Shown one piece after another: positions 49,905 to 58,257 of a stretch of 64,000 bases of DNA. The translations under genes and the position numbers were made by a program. Under the pieces are notes generated by a model. That model made no database searches and was not told the DNA's origin. It saw only the letters and a list, made by a program, of their open reading frames with translations. How positions within the stretch are numbered: the stretch's first letter is position 1; the number at the start of each line of letters is the position of its first letter. Location: NCBI RefSeq assembly GCF_003350375.1, contig NZ_QQAR01000014.1:62001-126000 (forward strand), given 5' to 3'. Source of the stretch: Flavobacterium sp. AG291. Its GTDB lineage: Bacteria; Bacteroidota; Bacteroidia; Flavobacteriales; Flavobacteriaceae.

Positions 49905-52900
49905 AAATAAGCCCTTAACTGAACGCTGCCGGTATGTATTGCCTTACTGGTTTCACTCTTTCTTCCCTGATAGCTTACATTAACATCGAGAAACTGTGTT
50001 AGGTTCTTTTGCAGTAATAGTCTCCAGGTAAGGTTTTGTCCTGCCTGAAGTCCTTCGAGCATCTGGTAGGCTGCAGGGGAAAGCTCATTACCTGTAAAAG
50101 CATTGTTGTAAAAAGAGAATTCGCCGTTGGCGGTAAACTGTTTTTCGGAAGCATAACTAAAAGACGTTCCCAAACGCTGCTGATCCAGGGCTTCCATGTC
50201 GCCGATCTGGTTTTCTTTATTTCTGTATTCATAAAAAATATCCCAGCTGGCATTGCGGGAAAAAATATACGACACCTTTGGCGCAAGTCCGAAACCTTCA
50301 ATTTTAAAGTTCTTACTGCCGTAATTTTCCGAAGACGATGCGGAGTTAATAGTTTGTCCTAAAATGCCAAATAACCATGTTTTTTGCACTAAATGGGCAT
50401 ATTGCAACTGATGGCTGCTATTGCTGTTTTCCTGGGAGCCTGCCGTAAGTAATGTTCTTGCGCGGTTTTTTAGATAGGTATATGTAACCGAATGATCCTG
50501 TTTGCCACGGTTGTAAAATAAACTGTTTCGAATGGCAGAGCTTAGCCCCAGCAGGTTTTTCTCACTGTTTGAGAATGGGTTGAGGTCAAAGTTATCAGTA
50601 TCGCGCTCAATCTTCCTGTCGATGAGAAACGATGCCTGATCGTAAAAGTAAGAAAGCAGCTTTTTAAAGCCCGTTGCGTTTTGCCACTGAACAGGATTAA
50701 GCGTTACCGACTGAGAGAATTTATTCTGATGCGTTCTTAAGAACACCTGATTGGGCAAAAATACCCTCACAAAAGTAGCCTTGTCAGGAAATGGGGCTAT
50801 CTCAAACTCCTGCAACTCCTGAATGCCGTTTCCGTTGTAGTCGTTCCAGGTATAGGTACCTTGTCCCGGCTCAACCTCAAGATAGGTAAACTCCTGCTGC
50901 GCAATGGTACCCGAAGTATTTTCATAGGCAGTGTTAACCTGCACCAACTGATCCCAGTAACGGTCGTTGTATAATAACCTTGAGTTAAGTGAAGGTTCGT
51001 CTTTAAAGGCGGGGTCCTCAAATTTAAGCCTACGGTAATTTACAAACAGGGTAAGGTCACTTTTTTCGGTTTGCAGCAGTCGGGATTTCATGTAGTATGA
51101 ACTCGAAGTGTTTACTTTTTTTATCAGTCCGTTTACAAGGCTGTCGTTAGTTCGTTGCAGGTAACCCAGCTCTACATAAACCTTGGTGCTGTCGCCACGG
51201 CCAACAAAAGCGCCGAATTCGTTAAATCGCTGGCTTAGTGAGGTGAATTCTTTAGAGGGTTTCAGTTTTTCCTGATTGTCTTCTATTCGGGAAGTACCAC
51301 CCACCCAGTTTTTACCAAAATGATATTTTGCCAGTGCCTCATTACGCACAAATGTTGAGCTAGAATAGTCACTGTTACTGTTTAGGATGCTTCCCCTGTC
51401 CTGAATCAATAATTTATTAAAGGTTAGCCTGCCGTCAACAACATGGCGCGTTCCGGTAAATGCACTGGAGAAATCAAGCTTTTCAATCTGATAATTTACT
51501 TCTCCCTTTTTAGGTAGCCTGAAGTTAGTTCCTGCAATCAGATAGCTTTGGTTACCTTCTGTAGTAACAATGTTGGTAAGGTTCCAGTCGCGGCTGAATT
51601 CGATATTGAATAGGCGCTCAATGGTCCTGAAATCTTTCTGGATAAGCTGGTAATTGGCAAAAGCATCAAGCTCCCAGTTTCCGGTATACAGCCGCTGTTT
51701 TGCATTTAATTTTCCTGCTACGCCGTTGTTGTTGTCATCATCTAACGGAGAGAAAAGGTTAAGGTCATTATTGCTTATCCCTGCTTCAAAATCTACAAGT
51801 GTTTTTTCGCTTGGGTTGTATTTACCCAAAACCGTTGCTATCTGAATTTTTGTAGGCGGGGTAAGACGTATGACAGGCTCGTAATTTCCCTGAGGTATGC
51901 CGTTTATGGGTTCAACATACTGATAGATGCGCCCAACAGCCGCGGCATTAGCCAGAATATAATTTCCGAGATTATTGCCAACAAGGCTAAAGCGCACATT
52001 GTATAGCTCATCTTCCTGATTGTTTGAATATTCAAAGGCTTCTACGCCATTAATAGTTACTTTTTTGTAGAGTATCTTATTCTCGGAGTAACTGTCTACA
52101 TAGGCTGATGGTGCCGTCATTTTTTGAGGGTCATCACCGGCTTGTTTTAGTATTTCTACCTGCTCACCGGAAAGATTTTGTTGCAGTTGCTGATTTTTAA
52201 CGTCATTCTCAGAATACACAAATCCTCCAATGCTCCAGTCTTCAGCTTCGTGCGTTACTCCTCCATAGGTTACAAAGCGGGTATAACTACGTTCGGAATA
52301 CTGGTATTCTATGTTGATACGCATTTCCGATGTGATGGGGAACAGTGAGGTGAAAATGATCTCACCGGCATTGTAATCGATGATATAGTCATTGTTTTCA
52401 CCGCGTTCCAGCAATATACCGTTTACAAAAACCCTTTCCGATCCCGATATTACAAGTACATAAAGCTCATCATTAGGGCCGCGCAATTTATAGGGTCCCT
52501 GATTGCCCTCCTGACCGGTAAAGGTACTTCTGGCATATTGGCCACGGACTAACGCAGCAGCTGCGAAAACAGATGTTTTATTGCCTTCCTTCCCAAAATT
52601 GAAAGTAGTAGACAAGCCCTGGACTTTTTTATTGAAGTTAAGAAAACGGGACTGACGGTTTTCAAGAAAAAGGTCGCCGGCACGCACAGCCCATTTGTCG
52701 CTGAACATCTCTATGAAAATCTGATCGAATTCATCCAGTTTTTGTGAGTACCCCCCTTCCTGAAGCGGAATGTTTGTGTCCTGTATCGAAGCACGAAGGC
52801 TTACCTTATCGGATATCTTTCCTGTAATCTGGAGATCAAGGTTAGAGTTCACTACCGCATTCTGGTTGTTTCCTACAGTAATGCCACGGGTAATGCTTCC

Positions 52901-53317
52901 GGAAGTGGTAAGTCCGTCAAAAGGCTTATAGCTGGTAAGCGGGTCACGGGTAACTTTATAAAGATCTGTAATACCTGCATCGTTGCTCACAACTCTGTTC
53001 TTGTCATAAATGCTGTATTTTTTAGTAAGGTATTCAGGATAGGACAGGTAACGCAGGGTCAGGCTATCCTGAGAAGTAAAACCATTGCGGAAAACCAGCG
53101 TACTTTTTTTAAAATCTACTTTATAAAAAGATGTGTCAATGTCAGTTCCGGCAGCATCCTGAAGCTTAAAAAAGGCCTTGTTGATACTAACGCTGTCTAT
53201 TTTTATGGTATCCTGTGCAACGGCAATCTTGCGGTTTTTATAGGGCGTAGTGATCTCCTGCCCGTAAAGTGCAGAAAAGCAACATAAAAACAACAGTAAA
53301 AGCCCTTTTTTCAGCAT
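49901..53317 (-). CDS. Large SprA-like outer-membrane protein
   Basis: A 1138-residue exported protein with a signal peptide (residues 1-20, ALYGQ). Near residue 135 a GSITRGITVGNNQNAVVNSNLDLQ block followed by SDKVSLRASIQDTNIPLQEGG and FIEMFSDKWAVRAGD resembles the repeated segments of SprA, the type IX secretion translocon, but the protein is about half its length. The rest is beta-rich barrel sequence ending in SVQLRAYF. It is separate from the pigment cluster: convergent overlap of 4 bp with the ligase gene. A second outer-membrane assembly or surface protein is the safest description. Confidence 0.75.
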   Translation of the reverse strand: MLKKGLLLLFLCCFSALYGQEITTPYKNRKIAVAQDTIKIDSVSINKAFFKLQDAAGTDIDTSFYKVDFKKSTLVFRNGFTSQDSLTLRYLSYPEYLTKKYSIYDKNRVVSNDAGITDLYKVTRDPLTSYKPFDGLTTSGSITRGITVGNNQNAVVNSNLDLQITGKISDKVSLRASIQDTNIPLQEGGYSQKLDEFDQIFIEMFSDKWAVRAGDLFLENRQSRFLNFNKKVQGLSTTFNFGKEGNKTSVFAAAALVRGQYARSTFTGQEGNQGPYKLRGPNDELYVLVISGSERVFVNGILLERGENNDYIIDYNAGEIIFTSLFPITSEMRINIEYQYSERSYTRFVTYGGVTHEAEDWSIGGFVYSENDVKNQQLQQNLSGEQVEILKQAGDDPQKMTAPSAYVDSYSENKILYKKVTINGVEAFEYSNNQEDELYNVRFSLVGNNLGNYILANAAAVGRIYQYVEPINGIPQGNYEPVIRLTPPTKIQIATVLGKYNPSEKTLVDFEAGISNNDLNLFSPLDDDNNNGVAGKLNAKQRLYTGNWELDAFANYQLIQKDFRTIERLFNIEFSRDWNLTNIVTTEGNQSYLIAGTNFRLPKKGEVNYQIEKLDFSSAFTGTRHVVDGRLTFNKLLIQDRGSILNSNSDYSSSTFVRNEALAKYHFGKNWVGGTSRIEDNQEKLKPSKEFTSLSQRFNEFGAFVGRGDSTKVYVELGYLQRTNDSLVNGLIKKVNTSSSYYMKSRLLQTEKSDLTLFVNYRRLKFEDPAFKDEPSLNSRLLYNDRYWDQLVQVNTAYENTSGTIAQQEFTYLEVEPGQGTYTWNDYNGNGIQELQEFEIAPFPDKATFVRVFLPNQVFLRTHQNKFSQSVTLNPVQWQNATGFKKLLSYFYDQASFLIDRKIERDTDNFDLNPFSNSEKNLLGLSSAIRNSLFYNRGKQDHSVTYTYLKNRARTLLTAGSQENSNSSHQLQYAHLVQKTWLFGILGQTINSASSSENYGSKNFKIEGFGLAPKVSYIFSRNASWDIFYEYRNKENQIGDMEALDQQRLGTSFSYASEKQFTANGEFSFYNNAFTGNELSPAAYQMLEGLQAGQNLTWRLLLQKNLTQFLDVNVSYQGRKSETSKAIHTGSVQLRAYF

Positions 53318-53341
53318 AGTACACTATAAACTCCAAAAAAG

Positions 53342-53349
53342 CAAAAGTA
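53342..53349 (-). promoter_or_regulatory. Candidate -7 element for the SprA-like gene
   Basis: On the minus strand TACTTTTG, an exact TAnnTTTG, about 25 bp upstream of the ATG at 53317. No -33 element recognised. Confidence 0.35.
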
Positions 53350-53386
53350 GTGTATTTAAAGGGAAGAATTAAGAGATTATAAATAG

Positions 53387-53560
53387 CCCCGGAAGGAGGT
53401 GTGTTTATATAATAATGTTGTGAAGAGAAAACTCCGGGGGAGCGACATATTATAAGTGGTTCCTCCGGAGTTAATAAATTTATTGAGATTTTTCGACTCC
53501 GCTGCGCTTTGCTCAAAATGACAAACGTGTACTGAAAACTGCGACTGCGACTGAAAAATT
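53387..53560. repeat. Extragenic repeat-like block in a 246-bp gap
   Basis: The 53318-53563 gap carries three related modules built around CYCCGG(R) (53387-53400, 53431-53441 and 53462-53470), the first two followed by T/A-rich sequence of the ATATTATAA type, then a GACTCCGCTGCGCTTTGCTC segment (about 53494-53514) followed by AAAATGAC, and the tandem GCGACT GCGACT at 53539-53550. Similar short elements recur between genes of flavobacterial genomes (from memory). No gene or structured RNA is visible. Confidence 0.4.
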
Positions 53561-53563
53561 ATA

Positions 53564-54817
53564 TTAAGCTTCTTTAGTAACAATCTGCATTGTTTCGCGG
53601 CTAATTTGTTTTACCAGTACCTCTTTGCCTTGTGCAACAGTTTCTGCGGCGGCTTCGGTAAAGTGGCGTATGGTGTATAACGATACATTTTCGTTATACG
53701 TAACCTGGAATTTCTTAGCCAGTACATTTTTCAGTTCCGGGAAGTTGCCAAATTTATCTTCAACACAAATCGAGAAGCTGATGGCTGTATTCTGGATAAG
53801 CGTTACTTTGATCTTGTATTTATGCAGCAAACTAAAAATCTCGCTGATGTTTTCTTCCATAATGAAAGAGAAGTCTAGCGATGATAATGATATTAGCAGC
53901 TGGTTCTTTTTTACGATAAAACAAGAAGCCTGTGGCTCAAGATCAGCACCTTTGCTTACACGTGTTCCCGGTAATAAAGGGTTTACAAATGATTTTACGT
54001 AAAGCGGAATTTCTTTTTTCTGTAGCGGCTGAAGCGTTTTAGGGTGAATAACCGTTGCGCCATAAAATGCAAGCTCGATGGCTTCGCGATACGAAATCTG
54101 GTTAAGCAAAATCGCATTTTCAAAATAACGGGGGTCGGCATTAAGTACACCCGGTACGTCTTTCCATATGGTTACGCTTTCTGCTCCTAAGCAATAAGCA
54201 AAGATGGCAGCAGTATAGTCAGATCCTTCTCTTCCAAGAGTGGTGGTAAATCCGTTCTCGTCAGATCCTAAGAATCCCTGCGTAATGTTAAGGGTCTTTT
54301 TCTTAAGTCCTTTGATGTTTTTCTGCGTAAGATCCCAGTCAACAATAGCATCACGGTAAGTGTTGTCTGTTTTTATAAGCTCACGTACATCGATCCACTG
54401 GTTTTTAAGTCCGCGCGAATTGAAGTAATGGCTCACTACTGTTGTAGAAAGCACCTCGCCAAGGCTTACAATCTGGTCGTATACAAAGTTGTAGTTAGGC
54501 GATTTATTATGCTGAAGGAAACTTTCAAGGTCGCTGAAAATAGTGTTGATTGCACCAAAAACAGCATCGTTTTCGTCCTCAAACAGGTCCATTAAAATCT
54601 GGTTATGATATTTTTTAACTTCCTGTATAGAAGCCTGAAGCTCTGGTGATTTATCAAAGTAGTTCTTTATAACTACTTCGAAGGCGTTGGTTGTCTTACC
54701 CATGGCAGAAATAACCAGCAACACGTCTTCGTGGCCAACTTGTTCCAGAACATTAAACACGTTTTTAATACCATCGGCATCTTTTACAGATGCTCCTCCA
54801 AATTTGAAAATTTTCAT
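53564..54817 (-). CDS. Aspartate kinase (monofunctional)
   Basis: A 417-residue kinase that phosphorylates aspartate at the start of lysine, threonine and methionine synthesis. The N-terminal motif is FKFGGASVKD (canonical KFGGTSV with T replaced by A), then GREGSDYTAAIFAYCLGAESVTIWKDVPGV and RYFENAILLNQISYREAIELAFYGATVIHPKTLQPL. The C-terminal ACT regulatory region (about 300-410) is present. There is no homoserine dehydrogenase domain, so it is not ThrA. It is preceded by a GNAT gene 12 bp upstream in the same direction. Confidence 0.93.
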   Translation of the reverse strand: MKIFKFGGASVKDADGIKNVFNVLEQVGHEDVLLVISAMGKTTNAFEVVIKNYFDKSPELQASIQEVKKYHNQILMDLFEDENDAVFGAINTIFSDLESFLQHNKSPNYNFVYDQIVSLGEVLSTTVVSHYFNSRGLKNQWIDVRELIKTDNTYRDAIVDWDLTQKNIKGLKKKTLNITQGFLGSDENGFTTTLGREGSDYTAAIFAYCLGAESVTIWKDVPGVLNADPRYFENAILLNQISYREAIELAFYGATVIHPKTLQPLQKKEIPLYVKSFVNPLLPGTRVSKGADLEPQASCFIVKKNQLLISLSSLDFSFIMEENISEIFSLLHKYKIKVTLIQNTAISFSICVEDKFGNFPELKNVLAKKFQVTYNENVSLYTIRHFTEAAAETVAQGKEVLVKQISRETMQIVTKEA

Positions 54818-54829
54818 TTTTCCGGTTGT

Positions 54830-55303
54830 TTATAAATCTAACGTAAACTTAATAATTTCCTGTTCGTGCATTTGCACGGTAAACCAGTCTTTCAGTACTG
54901 TAGCACCCGAGCGTTCGTAAAAATCAATAGCATGGGTATTCCAGTTAAGTACAGCCCATTCGGCGCGGCGTACTCCTTCCTGTCTGGCAAATTTTATCAC
55001 TTCTTTATATAGTGCACTGCCGGCACCTGTACCTCTTTTTTCTTCTTTTACGATAAGGTCTTCAAGATGGATGGTCTTGCCCTTCCATGTCGAATAGCGA
55101 TAATAAAATAATGCCATGCCTATAATTTCACCATCTTCTTCCGCAACAAAAGTGTTGAAGAGCGGGTTAGTACCAAAGCCATCACGTTCCAGTTCTTCTA
55201 CAGTTACTACTACTGCATCGGGTTCTTTTTCAAATACTGCCAACTCTTTTATAAGCTCTAAAACGGCAGGCATATCTTCTCTATGTCCTTTTCGTACAAT
55301 CAT
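54830..55303 (-). CDS. GNAT acetyltransferase, spermidine/spermine type
   Basis: A 157-residue N-acetyltransferase: MIVRKGHREDMPAVLELIKELAVFEKEPD, the FYYRYSTWKGKTIHLEDLIV block typical of polyamine acetyltransferase-like proteins, the acetyl-CoA loop EEKRGTGAGSALYKEV, and NWNTHAIDFYERSGA. It acetylates small amines with acetyl-CoA; polyamine or lysine derivatives are likely substrates. It is 12 bp upstream of the aspartate kinase gene and is divergent from fbp. Confidence 0.88.
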   Translation of the reverse strand: MIVRKGHREDMPAVLELIKELAVFEKEPDAVVVTVEELERDGFGTNPLFNTFVAEEDGEIIGMALFYYRYSTWKGKTIHLEDLIVKEEKRGTGAGSALYKEVIKFARQEGVRRAEWAVLNWNTHAIDFYERSGATVLKDWFTVQMHEQEIIKFTLDL

Positions 55304-55317
55304 TTGCCAAATTTGCG

Positions 55318-55325
55318 CAAAAATA
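55318..55325 (-). promoter_or_regulatory. Candidate -7 element for the GNAT/aspartate kinase operon
   Basis: On the minus strand TATTTTTG, an exact TAnnTTTG, 15 bp before the GNAT ATG at 55303, implying a very short leader. No clear -33 element. Confidence 0.35.
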
Positions 55326-55414
55326 CAAGCAAAATGGTATTGAAATAATAAATTCTTTTCATATCACAAAAATTTCGATATTTGTGCCCTCAACACAACT
55401 ACAACGTTATAGTA

Positions 55415-56422
55415 ATGGAAGAACGCAACAGGACATTAGGTGAATTTATTATTGAAAGGCAAGAAGATTTTAAATACTCTTCGGGAGAATTGTCAAAACT
55501 CATCAACTCAATCAGGCTTGCTGCTAAAGTAGTGAATTACAAGGTGAATAAGGCTGGTTTAGTAGATATTATCGGTAAGTTTGGAGAGCAGAATGTACAG
55601 GGAGAAGACCAGCAAAAACTAGATGTTTATGCGAATGAGATCTTCATGCAGACACTTATAAACCGTGAAATTGTATGTGGAATTGCCTCTGAAGAAAATG
55701 ACGACTTTATCACAATTCAGGGTAATGATGGGGCTCATAATAACAAATATGTGCTTCTTATGGATCCTTTGGATGGTTCTTCTAACATTGATGTGAATGT
55801 TTCGGTGGGAACCATATTCTCTGTTTTCAGGAGAATAACCCCTGTAGGTACTCCGGTGACTATTGAAGATTTTCTTCAGCCGGGAGTTAATCAGGTAGCG
55901 GCGGGTTATGTAATTTATGGTACGTCAACTATGCTTGTATATACAACAGGTAATGGTGTAAACGGATTTACTTTGAACCCTGCAATAGGTACATTCTATC
56001 TTTCGCATCCTAATCTTACGTTCCCTAAAGACGGTAACATTTATTCGATTAATGAGGGTAATTATGTTCATTTTCCGCAGGGCGTAAAAGATTATATTAA
56101 ATATTGTCAGCTGGAAGAGGGCGACAGACCGTATACTTCACGATATATTGGTAGCCTTGTTTCAGATATTCACAGAAATATGATTAAGGGTGGAATCTAT
56201 ATTTATCCAACAAGCTCTAAAGCACCTAAAGGAAAGCTGAGGCTTTTGTATGAATGTAATCCAATGGCTTTTATTGCTGAACAGGCAGGGGGTAAAGCAT
56301 CAGACGGTTTTGGAAGGATCATGGAAATTCAACCAACTGAACTGCACCAGCGCGTGCCTTTCTTCTGCGGAAGTTCTAATATGGTAACAAAGGCTGAAGA
56401 GTTTATGGCGAAGTATGTGTAG
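55415..56422 (+). CDS. fbp: Class 1 fructose-1,6-bisphosphatase
   Basis: A 335-residue enzyme, the family length. Start at ATG 55415 ([12 protein letters not shown]); the upstream frame would add an unconserved stretch. Metal-binding motifs ASEEND (near residue 93), the [22 protein letters not shown] block with Asp-Pro-Leu-Asp-Gly-Ser, and [35 protein letters not shown] are all intact. It hydrolyses fructose-1,6-bisphosphate to fructose-6-phosphate in gluconeogenesis. A strong hairpin follows. Confidence 0.96.
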   Translation: MEERNRTLGEFIIERQEDFKYSSGELSKLINSIRLAAKVVNYKVNKAGLVDIIGKFGEQNVQGEDQQKLDVYANEIFMQTLINREIVCGIASEENDDFITIQGNDGAHNNKYVLLMDPLDGSSNIDVNVSVGTIFSVFRRITPVGTPVTIEDFLQPGVNQVAAGYVIYGTSTMLVYTTGNGVNGFTLNPAIGTFYLSHPNLTFPKDGNIYSINEGNYVHFPQGVKDYIKYCQLEEGDRPYTSRYIGSLVSDIHRNMIKGGIYIYPTSSKAPKGKLRLLYECNPMAFIAEQAGGKASDGFGRIMEIQPTELHQRVPFFCGSSNMVTKAEEFMAKYV

Positions 56423-56479
56423 CTGAGTCTCTGAGATATTAAAGTTTCTAAGATTTTGCAAATCAGGTTATAAAATAAG

Positions 56480-56505
56480 AAATCCCGCTTTTGCGGGATT
56501 TTATA
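56480..56505. terminator. Terminator between fbp and the TerB-like gene
   Basis: A 9-bp perfect stem (AAATCCCGC at 56480-56488, GCGGGATTT at 56493-56501), TTTT loop and a T-rich tail; A-rich upstream, so it can also work for the minus-strand gene ending at 56559. Confidence 0.85.
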
Positions 56506-56558
56506 TTTTCAGGATGCTTTACTAAGACACTAAGTGTCTCAGTACCTAAGCAACTTTC

Positions 56559-56990
56559 TTATTTATTCATGTGTTGCATTTCGTAAAGGAAGGTGTCTAA
56601 ATCTACATTTAGAACCAGTAGTGATAATGCTTTGTCTACAATATAATGAACGTTACCCGGAGTGAAACCTAATGCAAGTGCAAATCGGGTAAGGATTTCT
56701 TTTTGTTTTGGTCCAAGTACGTGGTCAGCATATACCATTCTCGATAAGTCAAAAAGACGCTCGAGCCTGTGTACGTGAAGGTACGGCGGATTAATAGGGT
56801 ATTTTAATGGGTTATCAAGTATTTCTTTGTATTCTTCCGGAGAGATCTCAAGCTCTTTAGCCAGTTTGTCAAGGAAGTGGCGCTCTTCTGTACTAAGGTG
56901 ACCGTTCTCCATTGCAACTCTTACGATTGCAGAGAAATGCCCTTTATTCCTGTTCTTGAAACCACTATCAAATAAATCTGAAATGGACAT
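56559..56990 (-). CDS. TerB-like helical protein
   Basis: A 143-residue all-helical protein starting at the ATG at 56990 (MSISDLFDSGFKN); the preceding 9 residues are unlikely to be translated. HFSAIVRVAMENGHLSTEERHFLDKLAKELEIS, then KEILTRFALALGFTPGNVHYIVDKAL, fit the TerB/tellurite-resistance-like fold with paired helices and acidic metal-type residues. The family is often of unknown role in Bacteroidota. Monocistronic. Confidence 0.72.
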   Translation of the reverse strand: MSISDLFDSGFKNRNKGHFSAIVRVAMENGHLSTEERHFLDKLAKELEISPEEYKEILDNPLKYPINPPYLHVHRLERLFDLSRMVYADHVLGPKQKEILTRFALALGFTPGNVHYIVDKALSLLVLNVDLDTFLYEMQHMNK

Positions 56991-57014
56991 GTTTTTTCTG
57001 TTAAAATTGAACAG

Positions 57015-57022
57015 CAAATATA
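57015..57022 (-). promoter_or_regulatory. Candidate -7 element for the TerB-like gene
   Basis: On the minus strand TATATTTG, an exact TAnnTTTG, 25 bp before the ATG at 56990. -33 element not identified. Confidence 0.35.
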
Positions 57023-57156
57023 CTTCTATATTTTGTGCTGAAATAATTTTTTAAAAGATTTTAGCTTTTCCTGCGTTCTTTTTATAACAGATTGTGACAA
57101 GAAAAGTTTATTAAAAATACCGTAAGTTTACAGTTTAAATAATCATCAGTTGAATT

Positions 57157-57750
57157 ATGTCAGATTTTTGGCTATATTTTGAAACAGGTTTGCGTCATGT
57201 GCTCGATATCAATGCCTATGATCATATACTGTTTTTAGTTGTGCTTACCGTTCCCTACACTTTTAAGGACTGGAAAAATGTGTTGCTGCTCGTATCTATA
57301 TTTACCATTGGTCATACACTTTCGCTCATGCTTTCGGTTTATGGAGTAGTCAGGGTAAACGCAGGAGTGGTAGAATTCCTGATACCTATAACCATACTGA
57401 TAACGGCATTGTTTAACATCATAAAATCGGGTAAAAAATCTCAGAAAAATAGTAACAGTCTTAATTTTATAGCTATTGTTACGCTGTTTTTCGGGCTTAT
57501 ACACGGCCTTGGTTTTTCCAACTACTTTAAGCTGATACTGGATAAGAATGCCGACGATAAGTTTTTACCCTTGTTAGAATTTGCATTAGGTATTGAGGCA
57601 GCGCAGCTTATCATTGTGCTTTGTGTATTGATACTGGCGTATATTCTTTCGGAATTTTTCAAGCTTAACAGGCGTGACTGGGTATTGGTAACATCTGCTT
57701 TTGTGGCCGGAGTTGTCGTGCCGATGATTATACATAATAAATTTTGGTAA
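57157..57750 (+). CDS. HupE/UreJ-like membrane protein
   Basis: A 197-residue membrane protein with six hydrophobic segments. HILFLVVLTVPYTFKDWKNVLLLVSIFTIGHTLSLMLSVYG and FFGLIHGLGFSNYF carry the His residues typical of the HupE/UreJ_2 metal-transporter family (nickel or cobalt type). No urease or hydrogenase genes are nearby, so the metal is undetermined. It is monocistronic; a small hairpin (57767-57781) follows but lacks a T run. Confidence 0.82.
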   Translation: MSDFWLYFETGLRHVLDINAYDHILFLVVLTVPYTFKDWKNVLLLVSIFTIGHTLSLMLSVYGVVRVNAGVVEFLIPITILITALFNIIKSGKKSQKNSNSLNFIAIVTLFFGLIHGLGFSNYFKLILDKNADDKFLPLLEFALGIEAAQLIIVLCVLILAYILSEFFKLNRRDWVLVTSAFVAGVVVPMIIHNKFW

Positions 57751-57780
57751 TTTTTTAACGTAATAAAAGCCCTGAAGGCT

Positions 57781-57788
57781 TATATTTG
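57781..57788 (+). promoter_or_regulatory. Candidate -7 element for the deaminase gene
   Basis: TATATTTG, an exact TAnnTTTG, 23 bp before the ATG at 57811. It overlaps the right arm of the small hairpin. A -33 element is not seen. Confidence 0.4.
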
Positions 57789-57810
57789 ATAACAAGGGGT
57801 ATTTCCTGGA

Positions 57811-58257
57811 ATGAAAGAGAAAAAACAAAACAAGTACGATAAAGCTTACCTCAGGATAGCAAGAGAATGGGGGCAACTTTCATACTGCAAACGAAAAAAA
57901 GTTGGCGCAATTATTGTGAAAGACAGGATGATAATATCTGATGGTTACAATGGTACACCATCTGGTTTTGAGAATTGTTGTGAAGATGATGAGGGCGCTA
58001 CAAAATGGTATGTGCTCCATGCCGAGGCAAATGCGATATTAAAAGTAGCCCGTTCAACACAGTCGTGTGATGGTGCAACATTATATATTACAATGTCACC
58101 CTGTAAAGATTGTAGTAAATTAATACATCAGTCGGGTATTACCAGAGTGGTCTACCTTGATGGTTACAAAGATAATTCAGGGATTGATTTTTTGCTTAAG
58201 GCCGGAGTAGATGTAGTACATATTCCTAATCTGGAAGCTGATTTACATGAAAATTAA
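57811..58257 (+). CDS. Deoxycytidylate (dCMP) deaminase
   Basis: A 148-residue zinc deaminase. The zinc and catalytic residues are His-Ala-Glu in LHAEANAIL and the two Cys in SPCKDCSKL. GAIIVKDRMIISDGYNGTPSGFENCCED is the substrate-recognition block. It converts dCMP to dUMP for thymidylate synthesis, upstream of the window's ribonucleotide reductase function though encoded 4 kb away. Its last 11 bp overlap the CtpA-type gene. Confidence 0.93.
   Translation: MKEKKQNKYDKAYLRIAREWGQLSYCKRKKVGAIIVKDRMIISDGYNGTPSGFENCCEDDEGATKWYVLHAEANAILKVARSTQSCDGATLYITMSPCKDCSKLIHQSGITRVVYLDGYKDNSGIDFLLKAGVDVVHIPNLEADLHEN

Noticed and set aside
53238..53516. Minus-strand open frame across the repeat gap
   Set aside because: It overlaps the signal-peptide end of the 1138-residue gene in another frame and consists of repeat sequence.
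53564..54817. Bifunctional aspartate kinase/homoserine dehydrogenase
   Set aside because: The protein ends after the ACT region at 417 residues; the dehydrogenase part is absent.
57767..57788. Hairpin after the HupE-like gene as terminator
   Set aside because: Only 5 bp of stem and no T run; it overlaps a -7 element instead.
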